DNA from: Methylomonas sp. LW13
Lineage (GTDB): Bacteria; Pseudomonadota; Gammaproteobacteria; Methylococcales; Methylomonadaceae
Length of the DNA stretch: 64,000 nucleotides
Direction: 5' to 3'
NCBI RefSeq assembly: GCF_016865255.1
Contig: NZ_CP033381.1
Coordinates: forward strand, 248,001-312,000
Made by a program: the position numbers and the translations under genes
In this document: piece after piece, positions 32,975 to 42,584 of the stretch
How positions within the stretch are numbered: the first letter of the stretch is position 1
Layout: every line of letters starts with the position of its first letter
Notes under the pieces: generated by a model
Told to the model about the DNA's origin: nothing
Database searches by the model: none
The model's input: the letters and a program-made list of their open reading frames with translations, nothing else

Positions 32975-35211
32975 CCATCGGCTTTGGGTCTGAAAAACCG
33001 AAAGCAGCCCCGCCCCGCGCATTTGGCTTGATACATGGCATTGTCGGCGTTTTTCATCAGGCTATTTGCCTCCAGGCCGTCATCGGGATAAACGGCAATG
33101 CCGATACTGGAAGAAATATCCAGCGTGTGTTGTTGAATCACAAACGGCTGATTCAGACTGCTTAAGATGTTTTCGGCCACCAGCCCGGCCGCGGAGTGTT
33201 GGTCCAATTGGCTGAGTAAAATTACAAACTCATCGCCGCCCAAACGCGACACGGTATCCGTTTCCCGCTTGACGCAAGCCTCCAGACGATTCGCCACCTC
33301 TTTCAGCAATAAGTCGCCGACATCGTGGCCGAAGCTGTCGTTGACCGGCTTGAATTTATCCAGGTCCAGATAGAGCAAGGCCAGCAAACTGCGTTCGCGT
33401 CTGGCCTGAGCGATAGCCTGATGCAAGCGGTCGATCAGCAAGGTACGATTGGGCAAGTCGGTCAGTGCGTCGAAGTGGGCCAGATGATGAATGTGTTGCT
33501 CTATGGCTTTACGCGCCGTTATGTCCATCATCGTGCCGACATAATGGGTTATTTTGCCATCCGGGTTTTTCACGGCGCTAATGGTGAGCCATTCCGGAAA
33601 TATATTGCCGTTCTTGCGCCGATTCCAGATTTCACCTTGCCAGACACCTTTGCTATCAATGGATTGCCACATTTCGGCAAAAAACAGCGCATCGTGAATG
33701 CCGGAATTGAGGATATTCATTTTTTGACCGATGGCCTCTTCGCTGGAGTAGCCGGTAATCTCGGTAAAGGATTTATTCACCTTTAAAATGACGGCATCGG
33801 CATCGGTAATCATCATGCCCTCCTGCGATTCAAAAGCGGTCGCGGCAATCCGCAGTTCGGTGTCCAGGCGTTTGCGTTCGCTAATATTTTGCGCGAAGGT
33901 AAAACTCAGTTCCAAGCCATTGTGAGCGATATAGTGGCAGGTGAGCTCAACCGGGAAAATCGTGCCGTCCTTACGTCGATGGCGGCTTTCGTGGCTGACA
34001 ATTTCACAGTCGCGCAAGCGCTGCCAAATGTTTGACCAGGCGCTGGCCAAAAGGTCCGGATCGAATTCCCAGGGTGCCATACCCACCAGTTCGTCCCGCG
34101 AATAGCCCAAGGACTGGCAAGCGTAATCGTTGACGTACGTCACCATGCCCTTCGGATCAAGACAGAAGAAAGCGGTCTTGCTTTTATCGACCATGGTTTT
34201 GGCCAGCCACAACTCGTTTTCGATCTTCTTTAGCTCGGTGATGTCATCGTATACTCCCAATACCCCGATGGTTTCGCCCAAACTATTGCGCAGTGGCGCT
34301 TTCGATGTTCTCAGTAGAATCTCTTTGCCCTCAGGCGTGGTTTGCGGCTCTTCGTAAGCCAGCTTAGGCAGATTGGATTGCATGACCTGGCGGTCGTCGG
34401 CACGATAGCGCAAAGCCTGGTTTCGCCAGGATAGTTGCTGATCGACTTTACCGAGGAGGTCTTCGGTTCTCGTGAAACCGCCATCTCGCGCGAACTGCGA
34501 GTTGCAGCCGAGATAGCGCGAGTGCAGGTCTTTCCAAAATACCCGCATGGGTATGGTTTCGATCACCGATTGCAGCAAGCTGCGCGACTCGGCGAGCGCG
34601 TTCATTGCATTGATGCGTTTGGAAATATCGTAGAGCAATACCAGTTGCATTTTCTTGCCGGCCCCACCTATGCGGGTAGCGGTGGTCATGACGTGCTTGT
34701 TCAGACCGTTTTTGCAACGAACTTTGATTTCCAGGGGCTGAAATTCTTGGTCGTCATTTTCGAAGCGCTTTTGCCATTCCGCGCCAATCGTTTCACGGTA
34801 AACAGGATCGGGGAATGCCTGTAATTGCCACGCGGGCAGGTTGGGAATATCCCGGAGCCGGTACCCGAAGACCTTGGTAAATTCCGGGTTCAGCATTTGC
34901 AGATTGCGCTTGTCGTCGAATAGCGCCAGTGGAATGGGGAGTGCGGTGACAATAGTGCTTAATTGGATATTGTCGTCGTTCAAACTGCTCAACTGGTCTA
35001 AAAAAACAATGATCATCGCGCAGATCAAAGAGGCGACCAGTAGCGAAGCGACCAAGCCGGTAAGTAGATAATCGAAGCTGATTTCGCCTTTCAGCAGCCA
35101 TTCCATTATCGCCACAATCGATTCGGTGAGCATTGTCGCCAGAGCAACCGAAATCAGCCAAAGCTGGTATTTATTGATACGCTGTAACCGGCTGAGAAGG
35201 ATGTATTTCAA
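32971..35211 (-). CDS. Membrane-bound diguanylate cyclase with four PAS domains
   Basis: 746 residues. Two N-terminal membrane segments (about 17-38 and 48-72) are followed by four PAS regions (about 85-200, 210-325, 335-450, 460-575), the last two with PAC motifs such as HRRKDGTIFPVEL and NRRKNGNIFPEWL. A C-terminal GGDEF domain follows with DALTDLPNRTLLIDRL and RLGGDEFVILL. An inhibitory I-site RETD lies five residues before GGDEF, so product inhibition by c-di-GMP is expected. No EAL domain. Signal unknown. Confidence 0.94.
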   Translation of the reverse strand: MKYILLSRLQRINKYQLWLISVALATMLTESIVAIMEWLLKGEISFDYLLTGLVASLLVASLICAMIIVFLDQLSSLNDDNIQLSTIVTALPIPLALFDDKRNLQMLNPEFTKVFGYRLRDIPNLPAWQLQAFPDPVYRETIGAEWQKRFENDDQEFQPLEIKVRCKNGLNKHVMTTATRIGGAGKKMQLVLLYDISKRINAMNALAESRSLLQSVIETIPMRVFWKDLHSRYLGCNSQFARDGGFTRTEDLLGKVDQQLSWRNQALRYRADDRQVMQSNLPKLAYEEPQTTPEGKEILLRTSKAPLRNSLGETIGVLGVYDDITELKKIENELWLAKTMVDKSKTAFFCLDPKGMVTYVNDYACQSLGYSRDELVGMAPWEFDPDLLASAWSNIWQRLRDCEIVSHESRHRRKDGTIFPVELTCHYIAHNGLELSFTFAQNISERKRLDTELRIAATAFESQEGMMITDADAVILKVNKSFTEITGYSSEEAIGQKMNILNSGIHDALFFAEMWQSIDSKGVWQGEIWNRRKNGNIFPEWLTISAVKNPDGKITHYVGTMMDITARKAIEQHIHHLAHFDALTDLPNRTLLIDRLHQAIAQARRERSLLALLYLDLDKFKPVNDSFGHDVGDLLLKEVANRLEACVKRETDTVSRLGGDEFVILLSQLDQHSAAGLVAENILSSLNQPFVIQQHTLDISSSIGIAVYPDDGLEANSLMKNADNAMYQAKCAGRGCFRFFRPKADG

Positions 35212-35359
35212 ACTAGGCTTTAAGTACTTATTCGGCTGAAACGCGCAGTCGTTGACGAGATTTTTTGTACGCTAAAGCTTACATCTTTGTAGGCCTATTT
35301 CAAAATCTTTCGAGGATTTTTCCTGTTTTAATCTGCGGCTGCTCCAATCCAATAAACGC

Positions 35360-36559
35360 TCAATGAGCTGCTTTACCCCGGCGACGAGCGATGAGGATGC
35401 ATAAGGCCATTAAACAAAATCCGGCCCCCGCGTAAAACGTAAACTCGGCGCCGTAGCTATCCCACAGCAACCCCGCCATGACGCTAGCCAACAGCATGGC
35501 GATGCCGCCGACCAGATTGAAAAATCCGTAAGCGGTGCCGCGCAGGTCGGCCGGTGACGTGTCCGCGACCATTTTGGCCAGCAGGCCCTGAGTCATGCCC
35601 ATGTGCACCCCCCAAAGCCCAACGCCGGCCAACACTATCCGCCAATCGGCGCTACTGGCCAGTACTAGGTCGGCGACGATGAGTACCAACAGCCCCCAAG
35701 CCAGCAATTTGCGATGCGATACGCGGTCGGACAGACGGCCAAACGGGTAAGCCGTGGCCGAATAAACAACATTCATCGCCACCATTGCCAAGGGTAACAG
35801 CGCAATCGGAATGCCGCTTTGTTGGGCGCGCAGCACCAAAAAGGCCTCGCTGAATCGCGCCAGTGTGAACACCGCGCCTATCATCACTACCCGCCAATAG
35901 TCGGCATTTAAGCGTTGCAGATTGGCGCGCTTGATGGGGTTGCCGTGTTGCGAACGCTGCAGATGCTTGGGTTCGCGCACACCAAACAGCAACATCAGCA
36001 CCGACAGCCCGCCGGGGATCACGGCCACCCAAAAAACCGCCCGAAAATCGTTGGCCCACAGGAGCATGAGCGCCACCGCCAGCAATGGTCCCAGAAAAGA
36101 GCCGACCGTATCCAGCGATTGCCTGAGGCCAAAGGCCGCGCCGCGAATTTCCGGCGGGGTAATGTCGGCAACCAGTGCGTCGCGCGGTGCGCCGCGTATG
36201 CCTTTGCCGACCCGGTCCAGCAGTCGCGCGCTTAAAACCATACCGCTGCTGCCGGCGATGGCAAACAGGGGTTTGGTCAAGGCTCCCAGGCTGTAACCTA
36301 TCAAGGCCAGACTTTTGCGCTTGCCCAAATAATCGCTGAGCACCCCGGAAAACACCTTGACGATCAGCGCGGTCGCTTCCGCTGCGCCTTCGATCAAACC
36401 GATGCTCAAACTGCTGGCATGCAGAGTGGTGAGCATGAATACCGGCAGCAGGCTGTGGATCATTTCCGAGGAAATATCCATCAACATACTGACAAAACCC
36501 AATGCCCAAACGCTTTTCGGGATTTGTCGCCAGATAGGTTTTGCGCCGGAATGCGTCAT
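35360..36559 (-). CDS. Major facilitator superfamily transporter
   Basis: 399 residues with about 12 hydrophobic segments and the MFS loop motif between helices 2 and 3 (FSGVLSDYLGKRKSLALIGY), repeated in the second half (PFGRLSDRVSHRKLLAWG). RVGKGIRGAPRDALVADITP and GAAFGLRQSLDTVGSFLGPL are typical of a poorly studied group. The ATG at 36559 was preferred; a GTG at 36595 is possible. Substrate cannot be predicted. Isolated gene, divergent from the dienelactone hydrolase gene. Confidence 0.88.
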   Translation of the reverse strand: MTHSGAKPIWRQIPKSVWALGFVSMLMDISSEMIHSLLPVFMLTTLHASSLSIGLIEGAAEATALIVKVFSGVLSDYLGKRKSLALIGYSLGALTKPLFAIAGSSGMVLSARLLDRVGKGIRGAPRDALVADITPPEIRGAAFGLRQSLDTVGSFLGPLLAVALMLLWANDFRAVFWVAVIPGGLSVLMLLFGVREPKHLQRSQHGNPIKRANLQRLNADYWRVVMIGAVFTLARFSEAFLVLRAQQSGIPIALLPLAMVAMNVVYSATAYPFGRLSDRVSHRKLLAWGLLVLIVADLVLASSADWRIVLAGVGLWGVHMGMTQGLLAKMVADTSPADLRGTAYGFFNLVGGIAMLLASVMAGLLWDSYGAEFTFYAGAGFCLMALCILIARRRGKAAH

Positions 36560-36715
36560 GGAGTTTATGTTTGCCGTTCGTTTAAAGGAAATCACAGCGC
36601 CTAGGTTGCTGTAAAACCCGTCGCCCCGATGGAATTTTATTGTTGGAAGGCCCTAGAGATTGACAATGCCCGTTAGCAGTGTAAACGTAAGGCCATTTTT
36701 CAACAGGAGGTTTCT

Positions 36716-37501
36716 ATGATGCGTAGTTTATTCTTTTTGGCCTTATTGTTCAGTTCCGGTTTGCAAGCGGCATTGCAGGAGCAAGCCGTGAGTTATACCG
36801 CCGGCGATACCACGCTAAAAGGCTATCTGGTTTGGGACGATACGAAAGGCGAGAAGCAGCCCGGCGTGCTGGTGGTTCACGAATGGTGGGGCTTGAACGA
36901 CTACGCCCGGCAGCGCGCGAAGATGTTGGCGGAACTGGGTTATACCGCGCTGGCGGTCGATATGTACGGCGACGGCAAATCCAGCGAGCATGCAGCCGAA
37001 GCCTCAACCTTCATGAACAGCGTCGTGGAGCGGGCCGGCGTTTCGCAATTACGTTTTACGGCGGCTTTAGCCTTTTTACAAAAACAAGCCAGTGTCGATA
37101 AGGGTAAGATTGCGGCGATAGGTTATTGTTTCGGTGGTGCGACAGTCTTGAATATGGCGCGCTTGGGTACCGATCTGGCGGCAGTGGTGAGTTTTCACGG
37201 TAATCTGGCCACGCAAACCCCGGCAAGACGTGGGCAGGTCAAATCGCGGGTATTGGTTTTGAACGGCGCGGCCGACGAGTTTGTCAGCGCCGACAGTATT
37301 GCGGCGTTTGAAAAAGAAATGACCCAAGCCGGCGTGGACTATCGTTTGGTTAACTATCCCGGCGCGCGCCACGGTTTCACCAACCCCGACGCGGATAGGT
37401 TGGGCAAAGCCAATAATTTGCCTATTGCTTACGATGCCGAGGCGGATAAACAATCCTGGGAAGCCATGCAACAGTTGTTTCGCGAAGTGTTCAAGCAATA
37501 G
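36716..37501 (+). CDS. Secreted dienelactone-hydrolase-family protein
   Basis: 261 residues with a signal peptide (SLFFLALLFSSGLQAA) and an alpha/beta-hydrolase domain. The DLH nucleophile is Cys in AAIGYCFGGATVLN, the acid lies near LNGAADEFVSAD, and His is in GARHGFTNPDAD. Other family marks: VVHEWWGLNDYARQRAKMLA and ALAVDMYGDGK. AGGAGG precedes the ATG. Real substrates of periplasmic DLH relatives are largely unknown. Its stop codon directly abuts the convergent TetR stop. Confidence 0.9.
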   Translation: MMRSLFFLALLFSSGLQAALQEQAVSYTAGDTTLKGYLVWDDTKGEKQPGVLVVHEWWGLNDYARQRAKMLAELGYTALAVDMYGDGKSSEHAAEASTFMNSVVERAGVSQLRFTAALAFLQKQASVDKGKIAAIGYCFGGATVLNMARLGTDLAAVVSFHGNLATQTPARRGQVKSRVLVLNGAADEFVSADSIAAFEKEMTQAGVDYRLVNYPGARHGFTNPDADRLGKANNLPIAYDAEADKQSWEAMQQLFREVFKQ

Positions 37502-38197
37502 CTAATCGTCAGTCAAATCGGTGGCAGTCGGTGCATAGGCTCTCATAAACGCGCTGACGGCGCGCTCGACTGTGGCTTTAACTTGTTTGGGTTTCAATTC
37601 CCGGCGGGCGTTGAACAAGCCCGATTCGTATACTTCCGATTCCAGCAAACCGCGAAAATGCGCGGCCACCACATGTGGGTCGGCATGCCGCAACTGGCCG
37701 GCATTCATCGCTTGTGCGAAAAATTGCGCAGTAAATTGCATGCCCTTGGCGGGGCCGTTTTCGAAAAACAGGCGGCCGGCTTCCGGCTGAGTGGCGGCGG
37801 CTGCGATCAACATGCGTCGGGCCGCCAAACTTTTCAAGGACAGAAAGTTGCTCATCACGCCTTCGCCGAAACGTTGCAAAGTGGCCGGCAAGTCGTCGGA
37901 AGGTTGCAACAGTGCCAGGACTTGGTTGACCTGGTCTGGCAGTGTATCGAGAGGCGCACTGCCGCAGTCCGGCATCAGCAAGGAAAATAATTGCTCGCTG
38001 TGGCGATCAGCGGAACGGCGCGCCAATTCCAGAAACAACTGCTCCTTGGAGCTGAAATAGTTGTACAGCGTGGCCTTGGAGTGGCCGGCAGTAGCGGCGA
38101 TTTCCGCCATCGTCGCTTGTTCGAAACCGACTTTTTCAAACAGGGTTTTTGCCGCATCCAGAATGGCTTGGCAACGTTCTCCACTTTTCTTTCTCAT
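37502..38197 (-). CDS. TetR/AcrR-family transcriptional repressor
   Basis: 231 residues from the ATG at 38197, preceded by AAGGAAGG. The N-terminal DNA-binding domain has ILDAAKTLFEKVGFEQATMA and the HTH EIAATAGHSKATLYNYFSSK. The C-terminal ligand-binding region is of the AcrR/YfiR-like type (GRLFFENGPAKGMQFTAQFF). It is divergent from the RND efflux pair starting at 38334, so it most likely represses that operon and responds to a pump substrate. Confidence 0.93.
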   Translation of the reverse strand: MRKKSGERCQAILDAAKTLFEKVGFEQATMAEIAATAGHSKATLYNYFSSKEQLFLELARRSADRHSEQLFSLLMPDCGSAPLDTLPDQVNQVLALLQPSDDLPATLQRFGEGVMSNFLSLKSLAARRMLIAAAATQPEAGRLFFENGPAKGMQFTAQFFAQAMNAGQLRHADPHVVAAHFRGLLESEVYESGLFNARRELKPKQVKATVERAVSAFMRAYAPTATDLTDD

Positions 38198-38333
38198 GGA
38201 ACCTTCCTTATTCGAGCGAGTCGGCTGAGTTTCGAGCACTAGGCCGCTGTTTGGCTTATTCTAGACCCGATGGTTCAGTTTTAAATTGTCGTATAGACTT
38301 GGAGCTGAGTAATGTTTGCCGAGATTTTTCGTC

Positions 38334-39503
38334 ATGATGACACACCTAGCCCGCCGTATAAGCTTTTATACCCTTTATTCCCAGCGTGGATTGGCACGCG
38401 GTTCATTGCTTATCGGGATTTTTACCGTACTGGCATGCTGTGCGGTGCTAATAGTTTGGTTGTTAAACCGCGAAAGTCCAGGCGCAGCAGCGCCGGGAAA
38501 AACGGTGCCGGCGCTGACGGTGACGCGGGCAGTGCCGCAATGGCGGCAGTGGCCGACCACCCTGGAAGCGTCGGGGGCGATTACGGCCTGGCAAGAAGCC
38601 GTCATCGGCGCCCAGCAATCCGGATTAAGGTTAATCGAAGTCAATGTCAATGTCGGCGATCAGGTCAAGCGCGGTCAGCTATTGGCGCGTTTCGATGCTG
38701 ATATGCTGCGCGCCGATCTGGCGCAATTGCAGGCCAATCTGGCCCAGGCGCGGGCCACCGCCGCGCAAGCCGAAACCAACAAACAGCGGGTGCTGAAACT
38801 CAAAAACGCAGCGACGCTGAGTCAACAGGAGTTGTTGCGGTACGAAACCGAAGCGGAAACCTCCCGAATTCAGGTCGATGCGATCAAGGCCCAGTTGGCT
38901 GCTAAACAGTTGCAACTAAGCTATGCCGAGGTGCGGGCGCCTGACGACGGCGCGATTAGCGCGCGAATGGCAACCCTGGGCGCGGTGGCCGGCAGCGGGC
39001 AGGAGTTGTTTCGGTTAATTCGGCAAAATCGCCTGGAATGGCGTGGTGAATTGACCGCCGGGCAAATCGCGCAAATTCAGGCGGGGCAAGCGATACAACT
39101 GAGCCTGCCGGACGGCAGCGTTGCCCAAGCTAGGGTGCGGCAACTGGCGCCGGCCTTGGACGAGCAGTCGCGATTGGGCGTCGTGTACGCCGACATCCTG
39201 CCGGGCAGTCAGGCGCGGGCCGGCATGTATGCCAATGGCCGGATCGAGTTAAGTCAGCGTCCGGCATTGGTGGTGCCGGCCGCCAGCGTGGTGATCCGCG
39301 ATGGCCGCAACTATGTGCTGAAGCTGCTCAGCGATGCCGATACCTCCCCGGTAAGTTTGCAGGCGGTCGCTACCGGCCGTCAGTACGGGGTGGATATTGA
39401 AATCGTCCACGGTTTGAGCGAAGCAGAGCGCGTGGTATTGGAGGGGGCCGGCTTTCTCAATGATGGTGATCTCGTGCACATCGCGCCGGCGAGGGTTGAT
39501 TGA
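38334..39503 (+). CDS. RND efflux periplasmic adaptor (membrane-fusion protein)
   Basis: About 389 residues, membrane-anchored (GIFTVLACCAVLIVWLL). Half-lipoyl motifs GAITAWQEAVIGAQQSGLRL and NVNVGDQVKRGQLLARFD flank an alpha-helical hairpin rich in Ala/Gln (QLQANLAQARATAAQAETNK). The beta-barrel part includes SLPDGSVAQARVRQLAP and GMYANGRIE. It links inner-membrane pump and outer-membrane channel. The start is uncertain: ATGs at 38334/38337 lack a good ribosome binding site, while GGAG precedes an out-of-frame ATG at 38312. It overlaps the permease by one base (TGATG). No outer-membrane TolC-like gene is nearby. Confidence 0.92.
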   Translation: MMTHLARRISFYTLYSQRGLARGSLLIGIFTVLACCAVLIVWLLNRESPGAAAPGKTVPALTVTRAVPQWRQWPTTLEASGAITAWQEAVIGAQQSGLRLIEVNVNVGDQVKRGQLLARFDADMLRADLAQLQANLAQARATAAQAETNKQRVLKLKNAATLSQQELLRYETEAETSRIQVDAIKAQLAAKQLQLSYAEVRAPDDGAISARMATLGAVAGSGQELFRLIRQNRLEWRGELTAGQIAQIQAGQAIQLSLPDGSVAQARVRQLAPALDEQSRLGVVYADILPGSQARAGMYANGRIELSQRPALVVPAASVVIRDGRNYVLKLLSDADTSPVSLQAVATGRQYGVDIEIVHGLSEAERVVLEGAGFLNDGDLVHIAPARVD

Positions 39504-42500
39504 TGAGTTTTGCCTCTTGGTCGATTCGCAGCCCCATTCCATCGATTTTACTGTTTATCTTACTGTCACTGGCCGGACTGCGCGGTTTACAACAGTTATC
39601 CATACAGAGCTTGCCGGATCTGGATTTACCCAGCGTTATCGTCAAACTTAATCAACCGGGTGCGGCGCCGGCACAGTTGGAAACCGAAGTGGCGCGCAAA
39701 GTCGAGGATTCGATTGCCACGCTGTCCGGATTGAAGCATATCCGCACCTCGATTACCGATGGTTTGGTGCAAATCAATGTCGAATTTATTCTGGAAAAAA
39801 AGCTTTCCGATGCCTTGATAGAAACCAAGGATGCGGTGGACAGGGTGCGCTCGGATTTACCGAGTAGTGTGCTGCAACCTAGTATCAGTGCGGTGACAGT
39901 GGGTGGCGCGCCGATTTTGACCTATGCGATTGCCTCGACCAAACTGGAAGAGGAAGCCTTATCCTGGCAGGTGGATGATAACGTCAGCAAGGTCATGTTG
40001 GGCGTGGCCGGCGTCGGCCGTTTCGAACGCCTGGGCGGTGTGCAGCGGGAAATACACTTGGAAGTCGATCCGGTGCGCTTGGCTTCGCTGGGCGTCACCG
40101 CGACCGATGTGTCGCGAGCCTTGAAACAGGCGCAGCAGGAGTCTTCCGGCGGCCGGGGTAATGTGGGCTTGGCGGAGCAATCGGTGCGCACGCTGGCCAC
40201 GGTGCGGCAGGCCAGCGAACTGGCGACCTTTCCGGTGCCTATAGCCAACGGCGGCGAGGTGCGCTTGGAGCAAATCGCCACGGTCCGCGACACCGTTGCC
40301 GAGCGTACGCAATTGGCAGCCTTGGACGGCAAGCCGTTGATCGGATTCAACATCTACAGGGCCAAGGGGTTTGACGAAACCCGCATCGCTAATGATGTGG
40401 AACAGGCCTTGGCGCGGATGCGGGAAGCCGATCCGTCCCTGAGTTTTACCCTGATTTCCGGTTCGGTAGCGTATTCGCAAGAGCAGTACGAAGGCTCGAT
40501 GATGATGCTCTACGAAGGGGCGCTGTTGGCGGTGCTGGTGGTATGGTGGTTCTTGCGCGATTGGCGGGCGACTTTAGTGTCGGCTTCGGCCCTACCTTTG
40601 TCGATTCTGCCGACCTTTGCGGTGATGCATTGGCTGGGATTTTCCTTGAATATGCTGACCATGCTGGCCTTGGCTATCGTGGTCGGGATTTTGGTGGACG
40701 ATGCGATCGTGGAAATCGAAAATATTGCCCGGCATGTGCGGATGGGCAAGAGTATTCGCCAGGCCGCTGCTGAGGCAGTCGATGAAATTGCGCTGGCGGT
40801 CATCGCCACCACCTTGACGCTGGTGGTGGTGTTTATGCCCACCGCGTTGATGAGCGGGGTTTCCGGATTGTTTTTCCGGCAATTCGGCTGGACGGCGGTG
40901 GTCGCGGTCCTGGCGTCCTTGCTGGTAGCGCGCTTGCTGACGCCGATGCTGGCGGCCTATTTACTTACCGAGGGTCATCATCCTGCCAGTGTCGATGGCA
41001 GATTGATGCCCATTTACCTGCAAGCGGTGCAGTGGACCCTGCGTCATCGCCGGGCGACGATGCTGCTCTCCACGCTGTTTTTTATCGGTGCTTGCTTATT
41101 GTTGCCCTTGATCCCGGCGGGATTCGTGCCGCCCGCTGATCGTGGTTATACCACGGTGCAATTCGAGTTGCCGCCGGGTAGTTCGATAAACGATGCCGGT
41201 CGAGTCGCCGAAGCGGCGCGAACGGTTCTGCAACCGCTGGCAGGTGTCGAACACATTTTTACCGCGGTCGGTAGCAGTCAAATAGTCGGTGGCGGCGTGA
41301 CCAGACCGGGCGAACAACGTAAGGGCGCGCTGACCTTAACTTTGAGCGAGCGAGGACAGCGGCCGCATCAAGCGCAGATTGAACAGGCGGTGCGGGCAGT
41401 GTTGCGCGAAGTGCCCGGCTCCCGCTTCTCCATTGGCATTGGAGGGCCGGGCGAGAAGATGTCTTTGATACTGTCTAGCGATAATGCGGCGGCCTTAAAG
41501 GCCAGCGCGCAGGCCTTAGAGCGCGATTTGCGTAATATGGGTAGCTTGAGCAGCATCAGTTCCACGGCCAGCCTGGAACGGCCGGAAATCGCCATTCGGC
41601 CGGACTGGCAGCGCGCTGCCGAACTAGGCGTGACGGCCGAGCTGATCGGTGAAACGGTGCGGATTGCCACCAGCGGTGATTTCGACGCCCAACTGGCCAA
41701 GTTGAATCTGGATAACCGCCAACTCGCGATTCGGGTAAGGATAGCCGATGCCGCGCGGCAGGATTTGCAGGTCTTAGCCAATCTAAGAGTAAGGGCGGGG
41801 GATAGGTTGGTGCCGCTGTCCAGTGTGGCGGAGCTAACGTTAGCCAGCGGTTCGGCGCAGGTTGACAGGTATGACCGGCGCCGCTATGTTACGGTCAACG
41901 CCGAACTGGGCGGCATGTCCCTGGGTGAGGCGCTGGCCGCCGCCAAAACTTTGCCGGCCGTGGTCAATATGCCGTCCAGCGTTAAATTGATTCGTACCGG
42001 CGACGCCGAAATCATGGCCGAATTGGCCAGCAGTTTTGGTATGGCGATGCTGACCGGATTGCTGTGCGTGTTTTGCGTATTGGTGTTGCTATTCAAGGAT
42101 TTCTTTCAACCCTTGACCATCCTGTCGGCGATACCGTTGTCAATGGGCGGCGCGTTTGTCGCACTGTTGCTGACCGGCGGCGAGTTGAATATTCCGTCGA
42201 TGATAGGCTTGATCATGCTGATGGGCATCGTCACCAAAAACTCGATCCTGCTGGTGGAATATGCGTTGCTGGCGATGCGCGAACATGGCCTGAGTCGGCA
42301 CGAGGCCTTGCTGGATGCCTGCCATAAACGCGCCCGGCCTATAGTCATGACCACGGTGGCCATGATTGCCGGTATGTTGCCGATTGCGTTGGGATGGGGG
42401 GCGGACGCCAGTTTTCGCCAGCCGATGGCGGTGGCGGTGATTGGCGGCTTGATTAGCTCTACTTTGTTAAGTCTGCTGGTGGTGCCGGTGGTATTTACCT

Positions 42501-42565
42501 ATGTCGATGGTGCTCGGCAAAGTTTGGTAAAGCCGTTTTTCGGTAGTGTCTCAAAGGGCGAATGA
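39503..42565 (+). CDS. RND efflux permease (HAE1/AcrB superfamily)
   Basis: 1020-residue proton-driven inner-membrane pump. First helix SIPSILLFILLSLAGLRGLQ-like, porter domains with VEFILEKKLSDALIETKDAV, and the proton-relay helix IVVGILVDDAIVEIENIARH carrying the double Asp. The second half repeats the plan, ending with GLIMLMGIVTKNSILLVEYA and TTVAMIAGMLPIALGWGADA. It resembles the MexF/CzcA-like MdtBC cluster more than AcrB. Translationally coupled to the adaptor (TGATG) and divergent from a TetR gene. Substrates unknown. Confidence 0.95.
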   Translation: MSFASWSIRSPIPSILLFILLSLAGLRGLQQLSIQSLPDLDLPSVIVKLNQPGAAPAQLETEVARKVEDSIATLSGLKHIRTSITDGLVQINVEFILEKKLSDALIETKDAVDRVRSDLPSSVLQPSISAVTVGGAPILTYAIASTKLEEEALSWQVDDNVSKVMLGVAGVGRFERLGGVQREIHLEVDPVRLASLGVTATDVSRALKQAQQESSGGRGNVGLAEQSVRTLATVRQASELATFPVPIANGGEVRLEQIATVRDTVAERTQLAALDGKPLIGFNIYRAKGFDETRIANDVEQALARMREADPSLSFTLISGSVAYSQEQYEGSMMMLYEGALLAVLVVWWFLRDWRATLVSASALPLSILPTFAVMHWLGFSLNMLTMLALAIVVGILVDDAIVEIENIARHVRMGKSIRQAAAEAVDEIALAVIATTLTLVVVFMPTALMSGVSGLFFRQFGWTAVVAVLASLLVARLLTPMLAAYLLTEGHHPASVDGRLMPIYLQAVQWTLRHRRATMLLSTLFFIGACLLLPLIPAGFVPPADRGYTTVQFELPPGSSINDAGRVAEAARTVLQPLAGVEHIFTAVGSSQIVGGGVTRPGEQRKGALTLTLSERGQRPHQAQIEQAVRAVLREVPGSRFSIGIGGPGEKMSLILSSDNAAALKASAQALERDLRNMGSLSSISSTASLERPEIAIRPDWQRAAELGVTAELIGETVRIATSGDFDAQLAKLNLDNRQLAIRVRIADAARQDLQVLANLRVRAGDRLVPLSSVAELTLASGSAQVDRYDRRRYVTVNAELGGMSLGEALAAAKTLPAVVNMPSSVKLIRTGDAEIMAELASSFGMAMLTGLLCVFCVLVLLFKDFFQPLTILSAIPLSMGGAFVALLLTGGELNIPSMIGLIMLMGIVTKNSILLVEYALLAMREHGLSRHEALLDACHKRARPIVMTTVAMIAGMLPIALGWGADASFRQPMAVAVIGGLISSTLLSLLVVPVVFTYVDGARQSLVKPFFGSVSKGE

Positions 42566-42584
42566 ATTCGCCCTTCACGCGGCG

